A stretch of 64,000 nucleotides of DNA, taken from an uncultured Bacillota bacterium (GTDB lineage Bacteria; Bacillota_I; Bacilli_A; RFN20; CAG-631). The first letter of the stretch is position 1. Every line of letters starts with the position of its first letter. The DNA lies in NCBI GenBank assembly GCA_902491575.1, contig CABUID010000010.1, forward strand, positions 1-64,000, given 5' to 3'. A program made the translations under genes and the position numbers. Of this stretch, positions 51,222 through 59,602 are shown in pieces. The notes under the pieces were generated by a model. The model saw nothing but the letters and a program-made list of their open reading frames with translations. It did not search any database and had not been told where the DNA came from.

Positions 51222-54116
51222 ATGAAAAAAAAATACATTACAAATATTTTAATGCTTTCTACGTTAACTTTAGCTACTGGATGTCAATCGAACAATACAT
51301 CTGAAAGCAATCAACCTTCAGATTCATCGACGAATTCAACATCTGAAGAAAATTATCCAAAATTGGATTACCGGTTAGAAGATGGTGAAACTTATAACCA
51401 AATTACCCTTAAGTATGAAGAACTAACAGAATTGACATACAATACGATTTCCATTAGTGGCATTAATAATTTAGCTGTTAATCCTTATAGAATTGCTTAT
51501 TTTGATGGACAAGCTACTATTAAAAATCCAACAGCTTCTTTATTAAATGAACAAAACATTTTGTATACATCAGCCTGGTATTCAAGATATACTTTTAATC
51601 GTCAAGATGCTTGTACTGAATATGTTTTAACCAATGAAGATGGTGCTTGGTATGTAAGCAGTATTTCAAATTCTTCCGAAACATTTATTCCTTTTAATGG
51701 TGCCGTTTTATCTTTACCATCATCTCATAATGCATTAAAAGTTGGCGATGTGATTTCATTTACGAAAGGTTCAATCCCTACTTATGATATTGGATTTTAT
51801 AATCAAGATGGAATGCGATTAGCCGTAAAAAGTGCTAATAAAGTCTCTTGGAACCGAAATGGTATTAATTTATTCGATCAAAACTCTATTTCATCGGTAA
51901 CTCCTTCACAATGGGAAAAAATATCCACTATAAACTGTTATTATGATGAAAACAAACAATCTTATATTGTCGATAAATTCCGTTTGATGAATGAATATAA
52001 AAAGATTTATACAAATGTCCATAATGGCTTTATGATTGGAGCAAATTTGGATGCTGATATTGAAAAAATGGCTACAGTTGAAGGTGTTCGTTTTAATTTA
52101 CATGACACTATTTTAGTGGAAGAAAATGCCGCTATCCATTCACAAGGCTATGAATTTACTTTAAATGGAACTAATAATTATACTTTAGATAGTGGTAACG
52201 TTCTTTCTTTTAAAATTGAGAAATCAACAAGTAATGTGACTACTTCCCGTTGGGAAGTTGAAATTGGCATTGATAGAAATAATATCATAGTATCCACAGG
52301 GTGCCATGTTGATATACCACAAGATGGTTATAAATTAGCTATTAAAACTGCTGAAAATACAACAGGAGAACAATTGAATTTACTTTTGGAAAATGTCTTT
52401 ACAAAAGCAAGTAGTATTATTATTAGTGGAAATAATTTATACATCAATAGTACTTCTTCTCAAAGAGTAAATGGACTTTACCGCCAAGTTGCCTCTTTAT
52501 TAGAAGATACATTAGATGATTTAGCTTATTATAATTATTCTTATGATACCATAGCACTAAATGACATCGCTTTACAATTAGAAAATATTAAAATTCAAAT
52601 GGATAAAATTTACTCTACTGAAAATGCGACATTACAATATCGTCTTTATACATTAATGGGAGAAGTAAATCAACAATATTATCGGATTTTAGGGGCTACC
52701 AATCGTAATGAAGCGGCTCAGGTTAAATCATGCTGGTATATCAATGATTATAATGGAATAGATAGCAACTTAGAAAGTATACAAAAACAACTCGATATTA
52801 TCAAAGCTTCGGGAACAAATGAAATTATTGTGGGTACGATTAGTAAAGGTTTAGCGAATTATAATAATTCAAAAGTATTTAATATGAATCCTTCTGTTTC
52901 TAATAAGAATTATGGAAAATATGGTTCGGATTTTTTAAAGGCAATCACGAGTGAAGCTCATTTAAGAAATATAAAAGTAATCGGTTGTTTTAATCCATTC
53001 ACAGATGGAATTGAAAATAATTGGCCAGAATTAAAAGAAGCCTATGCATTAAGTATTAATGGAGAAACAAGTGTATCTACTTCTCAAGGTGCCGTAAAAA
53101 TGTTAGATCCTGCCAATTCATTAGTACAAGAAAAAATACAGGAAACTATCCAAGATATTTTTGAATCCAACCCTGATTTAGATGGCATTCATTTAGACTA
53201 TATTCGTTTTGGCGCAGATAACAATAGCATTCAATCCATTACTGGAGTAACACAATCCGCTTTAGATCAATTCAATCAATATTGCCAAGAAAACAAATAT
53301 GGTTATTCTATTGCTTCTGTTGAAGATTTAAGAACTCTATTAAAAAATAATAGCGATGTATTTTCAAAATTCAATACTTTCCAAGCGAATTTAATTACCA
53401 ATACAGTAAAAAATATTAAAGATGTTTGTAAAAAATTTGATAAACCATTATCTTGTGCAGTTGCTGATGATTCTGCCTATGTTAAAACTTGGAAATGTCA
53501 AGATTGGGGAACATGGGCTAAACTTGGATACGTAGATGCTTTGTATTTAATGGATTATTATTTTGACGAATATTGGGTAAATTATTACTTTGAAGATATG
53601 TTAAAAGCCACGGATAATCAAACCATGCTCATTACAGGAATCGATCCATCTTACGCTGGTTTAATATCGGAATATTACGCGCGTTTAATAAAAGGTGGAG
53701 TGACCAATATTCATTCCCATGGTTATGCTATATTTGGCTCACATACACAAAATGCAAAAAAAGATGGATGGGATTTAATCCAGTCATCTAACTGGATTGA
53801 TTCACTTTCACCATTTGATGCTTTAATGGATACAATGAAAGCATCCGGTGATCTTTTGTTAAAACGTTGTGATGACATTTATATTCATTATGGAAATCAA
53901 ACAAACGTTCAAAAAGAAAAACTCGAAAATGATTTAAATACTCTTTATACATTCATTAGTGGAGATAATGTAAGTAGTTGTGAATCCGTTATCGATAAAC
54001 TTGAAATGATGATGAATGAACAATATGCTGATAATGAAGCTAATAAAAGAATTAATGAACAATTACAATATATGCATAAAATTGCCTCTATGAAATTCAA
54101 TGTTCTTAAAGATTAA
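51222..54116 (+). CDS. Secreted lipoprotein with GHL10-type glycosidase domain
   Basis: 964-aa protein. Lipobox LATGC (Cys 21) is followed by a Ser/Asn/Thr linker. Residues about 35-500 form an uncharacterised beta-rich region. Residues about 500-860 match the GHL10/DUF187 TIM-barrel family: PDLDGIHLDYIRF (with the conserved Asp), CQDWGTWAKLGYVDALYLMDY, and HSHGYAIFGSHTQ near the end. These proteins are putative surface glycoside hydrolases. ATG 51222 follows GGGTG; an in-frame GTG at 51213 is earlier but lacks a better site. The gene is monocistronic, with a bidirectional terminator after it. Substrate unknown. Confidence 0.82.
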   Translation: MKKKYITNILMLSTLTLATGCQSNNTSESNQPSDSSTNSTSEENYPKLDYRLEDGETYNQITLKYEELTELTYNTISISGINNLAVNPYRIAYFDGQATIKNPTASLLNEQNILYTSAWYSRYTFNRQDACTEYVLTNEDGAWYVSSISNSSETFIPFNGAVLSLPSSHNALKVGDVISFTKGSIPTYDIGFYNQDGMRLAVKSANKVSWNRNGINLFDQNSISSVTPSQWEKISTINCYYDENKQSYIVDKFRLMNEYKKIYTNVHNGFMIGANLDADIEKMATVEGVRFNLHDTILVEENAAIHSQGYEFTLNGTNNYTLDSGNVLSFKIEKSTSNVTTSRWEVEIGIDRNNIIVSTGCHVDIPQDGYKLAIKTAENTTGEQLNLLLENVFTKASSIIISGNNLYINSTSSQRVNGLYRQVASLLEDTLDDLAYYNYSYDTIALNDIALQLENIKIQMDKIYSTENATLQYRLYTLMGEVNQQYYRILGATNRNEAAQVKSCWYINDYNGIDSNLESIQKQLDIIKASGTNEIIVGTISKGLANYNNSKVFNMNPSVSNKNYGKYGSDFLKAITSEAHLRNIKVIGCFNPFTDGIENNWPELKEAYALSINGETSVSTSQGAVKMLDPANSLVQEKIQETIQDIFESNPDLDGIHLDYIRFGADNNSIQSITGVTQSALDQFNQYCQENKYGYSIASVEDLRTLLKNNSDVFSKFNTFQANLITNTVKNIKDVCKKFDKPLSCAVADDSAYVKTWKCQDWGTWAKLGYVDALYLMDYYFDEYWVNYYFEDMLKATDNQTMLITGIDPSYAGLISEYYARLIKGGVTNIHSHGYAIFGSHTQNAKKDGWDLIQSSNWIDSLSPFDALMDTMKASGDLLLKRCDDIYIHYGNQTNVQKEKLENDLNTLYTFISGDNVSSCESVIDKLEMMMNEQYADNEANKRINEQLQYMHKIASMKFNVLKD

Positions 54117-54148
54117 AAACAGTCAGAAAACTGACTGTTTTATTTTTT
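54116..54148. terminator. Bidirectional intrinsic terminator
   Basis: Perfect 11-bp stem AAAACAGTCAG/CTGACTGTTTT (54116-54126 and 54131-54141) with an AAAA loop and T runs on both sides, between convergent genes. Confidence 0.85.
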
Positions 54149-54577
54149 ATTTTGAATAAGATTTTTTTCTTCACATAAAGTGATGAAGTCTTGAATTTGA
54201 ATTTCTGATAACATATTTTGAATGAAATGTGTACCATTCGTTTCTTCTACTACTAAACAGAGCATAGCTTTATTTCTATCCACTTGTTTTGTAATGCGTA
54301 TCAAATCTTTTTTATCGATTACAAAATAGTTTAACCGAGGGAAAAATAATGTTGATGACTGGCGCGTATAGCAAATCGTTATACAATCTTGTTGAACAGA
54401 TAATCCAGTTTTTACGTAATAATAAAAAGCATTAATGAATAAATATAAACAAATGAGCATAACAAGTAAAAACATCACAAGATCTAAAATAGAAAAACAA
54501 AATAAAATAACGGCTAAAACAATTAAAACTATCATGACAATGCATTTATTTTTTTGGATATTATTCTTAAATTTCAT
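54140..54577 (-). CDS. Small membrane protein of unknown function
   Basis: 145-aa protein with two predicted membrane helices (about 12-30 and 31-52) and a C-terminal cytoplasmic or external domain of about 80 residues, beta-rich (ITICYTRQSSTLFFPRLNYFVIDKKDLIRI), a pattern reminiscent of bacterial PH-domain-like (YdbS/YcxB-type) proteins. No certain family. It follows the MBL-fold gene by 10 bases, on the same strand. Confidence 0.65.
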   Translation of the reverse strand: MKFKNNIQKNKCIVMIVLIVLAVILFCFSILDLVMFLLVMLICLYLFINAFYYYVKTGLSVQQDCITICYTRQSSTLFFPRLNYFVIDKKDLIRITKQVDRNKAMLCLVVEETNGTHFIQNMLSEIQIQDFITLCEEKNLIQNKK

Positions 54578-54587
54578 GGATTATTCC

Positions 54588-55367
54588 TCACTGAACCAAC
54601 GATTTACGAATTACCATTTCTGCCGTTTTATATTGAACATAATAAGAAGTTTCATGATTGAATTTTGTTGCATGACAATGTTGATAAGTGACCTCACCCT
54701 TCAATACTTTATCACACAAATCTTTCATGTTCATAACAAGATCCATATTTAAAGGATTATAGGCTTTTACCCGGCTCGTTTTCTCTTGACCATAATGACC
54801 ACCCCAAAATTGCCAGTCCTGTAAATCAAAAGAATAATGATTTTTTAAATAATCAATAAAATCCTCTATTGATTTTTTATATTTAGACAAACAAACTGCC
54901 TCTTCAACCTGCATCCAAACGCCACATCCAGAACCAAATTGATCACCTGTGAACAAGTTATGGTTTGTTTCATCAATAAAAATCGTACTTCCTTTTGTAT
55001 GACCTGGAAAAGCGATGGCTTTGATAATCAAATTTCCTAAATCAAAAGTTATTTCTTTATCGAAATAAAGGAACTTATTAAGGTCAACTTTAATTCTATT
55101 TAAATCAATTTTTTCTTCTTTACTCATATATATTTCTGGAAATTCATGGACATGACCAATATGGTCATAATGAGCATGTGTCACAGCAACAATTAATTTT
55201 TTATCGGTAATTTTACGTATTTCTTCCATCAAACAGTTACTTGATTCCATTCCAGTATCAATTAATAAAGCTGCATCTTTACCAATAATTAAATAACTTG
55301 TACATAAATCTTTATCATTTATCAACCAGGTGTGTTGATCTATTTTTTTTACATCATAAGCATTCAT
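54588..55367 (-). CDS. Metallo-beta-lactamase-fold hydrolase
   Basis: 259-aa MBL-fold protein with the zinc motif HAHYDHIGH (about residues 70-78), a later His in FPGHTKGS, Asp in FTGDQFG and a C-terminal His in FWGGHYGQ. The fold hosts hydrolases of thioesters, phosphoesters and related bonds; substrate not assignable. GAGGTGCCAAA precedes the ATG. 14 bases after the EPSP-synthase-like gene, same operon. Confidence 0.88.
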   Translation of the reverse strand: MNAYDVKKIDQHTWLINDKDLCTSYLIIGKDAALLIDTGMESSNCLMEEIRKITDKKLIVAVTHAHYDHIGHVHEFPEIYMSKEEKIDLNRIKVDLNKFLYFDKEITFDLGNLIIKAIAFPGHTKGSTIFIDETNHNLFTGDQFGSGCGVWMQVEEAVCLSKYKKSIEDFIDYLKNHYSFDLQDWQFWGGHYGQEKTSRVKAYNPLNMDLVMNMKDLCDKVLKGEVTYQHCHATKFNHETSYYVQYKTAEMVIRKSLVQ

Positions 55368-55381
55368 TTTGGCACCTCATT

Positions 55382-56659
55382 TTAATTATGTATAAAATCA
55401 ATTAATACACCATATCTTTTTAAATCATTAAAAAAATTGTCATATAAATTATAAATACAATCCGCATTTTTAATAATAATAGGAACATCCGATAAAATAG
55501 CGAGATAAGTTATAGCCATCGCTATATACGGATCGTTTTCACAATCAATTTGTTTTTTCTCTTTAACTTTACTTGGATGAATAATCACTTCATTTTCAAA
55601 AGATGAATAGTCTAACCCTAATTTAGTAAAGATTTTGGATAAAATAGCAAATTGTTTTTTTACCCGATTTTTAGAAAAATCAATATGTGTAATAATACAA
55701 TCTTGTTGATTCAATACACCCAAAACCATTAGTAATGGCAAACTATTTTCAACATTATTTTCCATTTTATGAAAATTAATGGTTTTCTTTTTAATCGCTT
55801 TTTTTGGAAAATGAAAAGCAAAATCAATAATGTTCTTTTTAATGAATGAAAACAACTTTGTCGATTCTTGAGTAGAACCACCATTATAATTGAATATTTT
55901 TAATATAGAATTCGTTGTTTCAAGTTTTTGGCTTAATAAAACCTTATGACTTAATAAAAATTTATCCATTTCTGTACGAATTTTACAATGTTTATAAAGT
56001 TGATTTCCATTTATTTCATAACGCATAGTGGCTGGATGTTTTATATCTATATGAAAGTGTTTTAAAATTCTTAAAATAGTAACATAGTTTTCTTCACTTC
56101 GTACAGGAGCTCTTAATTTTAAAACAGATTGCTTGTTTAACAATGGAAAAGCTAAAAACAACCCTGCTACTAAAGCAATATCCATATCTCCGTCAAATTC
56201 GCTTTCCTTTGCTTCCATTATTTTTTCAAATCGAATCATTTCTTTTTCAACAAAAAAACTAATTCCATAAGATTCAAATAAGGATTGGTATTCACATAAT
56301 TCTTGAAATATTTCTTCGTTTGTCTTTACACCAAAAGGTTGCTGAACACTACAAAGTAAAGGAATCATCATTTTTGCAGTAGTAGAACTATTTCCACAAA
56401 CAAATAAAGAATTTTTATATTTAATGTTATTATCAATTCCTTTGATAATATACTTCTCATTACTTTTTCTTATATTTGCTCCAATCGCTTTACACCATGA
56501 AATTGTCGTATCAATTTCATGACTTGAAAGAGTATTTTTAATAATCGATGTCCCTTTGGCTAAAGAAGCACATATAATCTCTAAATGTAAGCAAAAAGGT
56601 GAAGCATTAGCTTCAATTTCATTTGGTATAACATTCAAAGGATAAATTTTTGCTTTCAT
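55382..56659 (-). CDS. EPSP synthase-like protein with lost active-site residues
   Basis: 425-aa protein with the two-domain inside-out fold pattern of enolpyruvate transferases. The N-terminus corresponds to AroA (ASPFCLHLEIICASLAKG; SSHEIDTTISWCKAIGANI; CGNSSTTAKMMIPLL), but the SKS-Lys and the Arg of the PxSKSxxxR motif are absent (SPFCLH), the GNSGTTxR Arg is Lys, and later motifs are weak. No other shikimate genes are nearby. It is probably a paralogue with a new function or a decayed enzyme, rather than AroA, and MurA is less likely. A good AAGGAGTAAAAGT site is present. Operon with an MBL hydrolase and a small membrane protein. Confidence 0.75.
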   Translation of the reverse strand: MKAKIYPLNVIPNEIEANASPFCLHLEIICASLAKGTSIIKNTLSSHEIDTTISWCKAIGANIRKSNEKYIIKGIDNNIKYKNSLFVCGNSSTTAKMMIPLLCSVQQPFGVKTNEEIFQELCEYQSLFESYGISFFVEKEMIRFEKIMEAKESEFDGDMDIALVAGLFLAFPLLNKQSVLKLRAPVRSEENYVTILRILKHFHIDIKHPATMRYEINGNQLYKHCKIRTEMDKFLLSHKVLLSQKLETTNSILKIFNYNGGSTQESTKLFSFIKKNIIDFAFHFPKKAIKKKTINFHKMENNVENSLPLLMVLGVLNQQDCIITHIDFSKNRVKKQFAILSKIFTKLGLDYSSFENEVIIHPSKVKEKKQIDCENDPYIAMAITYLAILSDVPIIIKNADCIYNLYDNFFNDLKRYGVLIDFIHN

Positions 56660-56747
56660 ACTTTTACTCCTTGTTATTTATATTATACTATATTTGTTCT
56701 TATGTCACGAAATTTAATGTAAAAAATTGTATTTTTTTTTATTTTTC

Positions 56748-56776
56748 TTGTCCTCTATAAAAATACATTATATAAT
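56748..56776 (+). promoter_or_regulatory. Sigma-A promoter of the tandem ABC exporter genes
   Basis: TTGTCC (56748-56753), 17-bp spacer, perfect TATAAT (56771-56776), about 55 bases before the first ABC gene. Confidence 0.7.
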
Positions 56777-56830
56777 CTAGAGTGATTACCTAAATATATT
56801 AATATATTTATTTTTTGGAGGGGTTAGATC

Positions 56831-59590
56831 ATGCTTCAGCTTAGACACATTACAAAAATATATAAAAGCGGCAATAACGAAGTTACTGCATTAGATAATA
56901 TTAATATTGACTTTCCAGATAAAGGTTTAGTTTTCGTTGTTGGTAAATCAGGTTCTGGAAAATCAACATTATTAAACATATTAGGTGGCCTTGATAAAAT
57001 GAATCAGGGCGAAATTATTATCAATGGAAGATCAACGAAAGATTTTTCTTCAAGTGATTTTGATGCTTATCGTAATTATCATATTGGCTTTATTTTTCAA
57101 GAATTTAATTTGATTGAAGATTTATCTGTTAAAGAAAACATTGCTTTGGCTTTAAAAATACAATCAAAAGGTCACGATGAAACCACCATTGATGAAGCTT
57201 TAAAACTAGTCAATTTGGAAGGATTAGGTTATCGTTCACCTAAAGAATTATCCGGTGGTCAAAAGCAAAGAATAGCAGTTGCACGTGCTCTTGTAAAAAA
57301 TCCAAATATAATTTTAGCGGATGAACCTACGGGTGCATTAGATTCAAAAACAGGGTATGATTTAATGAGTTCATTGAAATCTTTATCAGTAGATAAACTC
57401 GTTATTGTGGTTACTCATGATAGTGAAATGGCCAATATTTTTGGAGATGAAATTATTCAATTAAACGATGGGCATATTTTAAATCATTTCGTGATTTCTC
57501 CTCACTATATTAAACCTTCAAATGAAATCATTTCAAATGAAATTATAAAAATTTCAAGTGGTAGTCAAATTCAATCAAAAGATATTATTAATCAATTATT
57601 AAAAAAAGATGTTATCAATTATGTTTGCTTAACTTCTCAACCAGAACTTTTAACGATTGCTTATCCAGAAACTTATGACAAAATTTTTAAGAAAGAAGAT
57701 CTTTCTAGTAAATTTGTTACACATAATGATATTTTACAAAATGTTGCTACTCCAAACGAAAATCAAAAAAATCAAAAAGCTAAAATAAAAACACAAGAAT
57801 GCTTTAAAATGGCTTGGGATCAATTTAAAAGAAACAAAGGACGTTATTTATTTTTGATTATTTTTACGATTATTGCTTTTTCTTTACTTGGTTTTTCTTC
57901 CTTATTTTTTACAGTTAATGATAGTGATATCATTGCCAATACTTTGAATAAAAATCAACTCAACTTAGGCATTATGGAAAAATATAGTGGAAATCAAAAA
58001 GTATTATTTGATAATGACTTTGTAGATGATTTAAATCAAACCGAAAAAGACACATCTTATTATTTAAGTAAAAAATTAGATTTGAATTATACTTCGAGTA
58101 GTCAACAAACCAATTCACCTTTTGAAATGAAATATTTCCGTGGTATTATTGAATGTAATGATATTCATGATCTCAATTTAAAGATTTTGGAAGGAAAAGC
58201 AAGTTTTGATGAACATTCATTAGAAAATCACGAAATTATCTTATCGGATTATGCAGCATTTGAATTAAGACGAACTGGTTATTTAGGTTATGATAAAGAT
58301 GGAAATTATGGCGTCATTCGACCAAATACTTTGCAAGAGCAACTAAATACTTTTGTGGTTATTGATTCTACGGCTTACCAAATTGTGGGTGTATTTCAAA
58401 CAAATTATGAAGATTTTTTACCTTTACTCGTATCCGAAATTTATGTAGATGAAGAAGAGACTCAAATTTCATCTTTAAATGCTTTAAAAACTTATTATTA
58501 TGCTCGAATTTTTGCTCCTAAAGGATTTTATGAAAATTATCTAAAAGACAATCCAGAAGAGTATAAACCTTTGTATAGTATCACCATGAGTAAAATTCCA
58601 CTCTATAAATATGATGCAGAAAACGAACAAATCATAGACTCTTTCACTTATGAAGATTTAAATGCTAGTAATATTTCTGAATTTATATGTTTTGATGACA
58701 TAAAAAGTGATCTTACAGGCCATTATGAAACTATTTGGGGTAATGTTCCTGAAAGTCTAGATGAAAATCAAGTCATTTTGTCTTATGATTGGATTAGAAC
58801 TTATGGATTTACCGAATATGCTATTATTGATAAGGCAATGGAAGCTTTTAATCAAAATGTTGAAATTTTTAAAATGTTAAATACTTCTACTATAGATTAT
58901 CCTATTTATAATGAAAAAATTGAAGTTGTAGCCGTCATAGACATTGATGATAATTATACGAATAGTGGTAGTATATTTGCTCAATATTATAATGAAATTG
59001 AGATGTTTTTTTCAAAAAAATTAGCTGATCAATTAAATAGTACTTTTTACAAATTTGATCAAATCGTTTTTACTTTAAATCATTCTGTGAATCAAAATGC
59101 TAAAACGATTAAAAATTTATTTAATGATGGATTTCGTGTATTAAATATTGATGGTTCGGTTCCTACTGATTCATTAGACATTGAATCTTTTCAAATGATT
59201 GCTTTGATTGCTTCTTGTGTCATCTTCCTTTTTGCCGTTTTATTCATGTTTAATCATGTTTCTAGCAGTATAAAGAAAAGGAAAAAAGAAATTGGAATAT
59301 TACGAGCAACAGGCGCAAGAGGGCGAGATATAGTAAAGATTTTCACAATAGAAGAAGGCATTTTGTCCTTTATAGTTGCTTTTATTTCATTACTCATTAT
59401 CTTTTATGCAACTTCCCTTGCCAATAGTAATCTTGGAAATATTGCCATTGGTATTCGCATCATAAATATTAACGTTCTTCATCTTCTGATTTTTATTTTA
59501 TTTACAATGCTATTTTTCATTGTGACGACTATCATTCCTGTCATTTCAATTGCAAAAATGAAGCCAATTGATGCTATTCGTAAAATTTAG
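56831..59590 (+). CDS. ABC exporter, ATPase fused to FtsX-like permease (first copy)
   Basis: 919-aa MacB-like protein. N-terminal ATPase (about 1-220): Walker A GKSGSGKST (38-46), signature LSGGQKQRIAVARAL, Walker B IILADEPTGALDS, switch His in VVTHD. Residues 220-340 are a linker; a membrane helix near 345-365 is followed by a large extracytoplasmic domain (about 370-765) and three C-terminal helices with the FtsX pattern KKEIGILRATGARGRDI. Such MacB-like exporters transport peptides or lipids, or act in mechanotransmission. GGAGGGG precedes ATG. 12 bases before a second homologous gene. Confidence 0.9.
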   Translation: MLQLRHITKIYKSGNNEVTALDNINIDFPDKGLVFVVGKSGSGKSTLLNILGGLDKMNQGEIIINGRSTKDFSSSDFDAYRNYHIGFIFQEFNLIEDLSVKENIALALKIQSKGHDETTIDEALKLVNLEGLGYRSPKELSGGQKQRIAVARALVKNPNIILADEPTGALDSKTGYDLMSSLKSLSVDKLVIVVTHDSEMANIFGDEIIQLNDGHILNHFVISPHYIKPSNEIISNEIIKISSGSQIQSKDIINQLLKKDVINYVCLTSQPELLTIAYPETYDKIFKKEDLSSKFVTHNDILQNVATPNENQKNQKAKIKTQECFKMAWDQFKRNKGRYLFLIIFTIIAFSLLGFSSLFFTVNDSDIIANTLNKNQLNLGIMEKYSGNQKVLFDNDFVDDLNQTEKDTSYYLSKKLDLNYTSSSQQTNSPFEMKYFRGIIECNDIHDLNLKILEGKASFDEHSLENHEIILSDYAAFELRRTGYLGYDKDGNYGVIRPNTLQEQLNTFVVIDSTAYQIVGVFQTNYEDFLPLLVSEIYVDEEETQISSLNALKTYYYARIFAPKGFYENYLKDNPEEYKPLYSITMSKIPLYKYDAENEQIIDSFTYEDLNASNISEFICFDDIKSDLTGHYETIWGNVPESLDENQVILSYDWIRTYGFTEYAIIDKAMEAFNQNVEIFKMLNTSTIDYPIYNEKIEVVAVIDIDDNYTNSGSIFAQYYNEIEMFFSKKLADQLNSTFYKFDQIVFTLNHSVNQNAKTIKNLFNDGFRVLNIDGSVPTDSLDIESFQMIALIASCVIFLFAVLFMFNHVSSSIKKRKKEIGILRATGARGRDIVKIFTIEEGILSFIVAFISLLIIFYATSLANSNLGNIAIGIRIININVLHLLIFILFTMLFFIVTTIIPVISIAKMKPIDAIRKI

Positions 59591-59602
59591 GAGGATATTA
59601 AA

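Noticed and set aside
51222..51360. Ser/Asn/Thr-rich linkers of lipoproteins as possible tandem DNA repeats
   Set aside because: They are low-complexity protein linkers; the nucleotide sequence shows no regular repeat unit. No CRISPR array is seen anywhere in the window.
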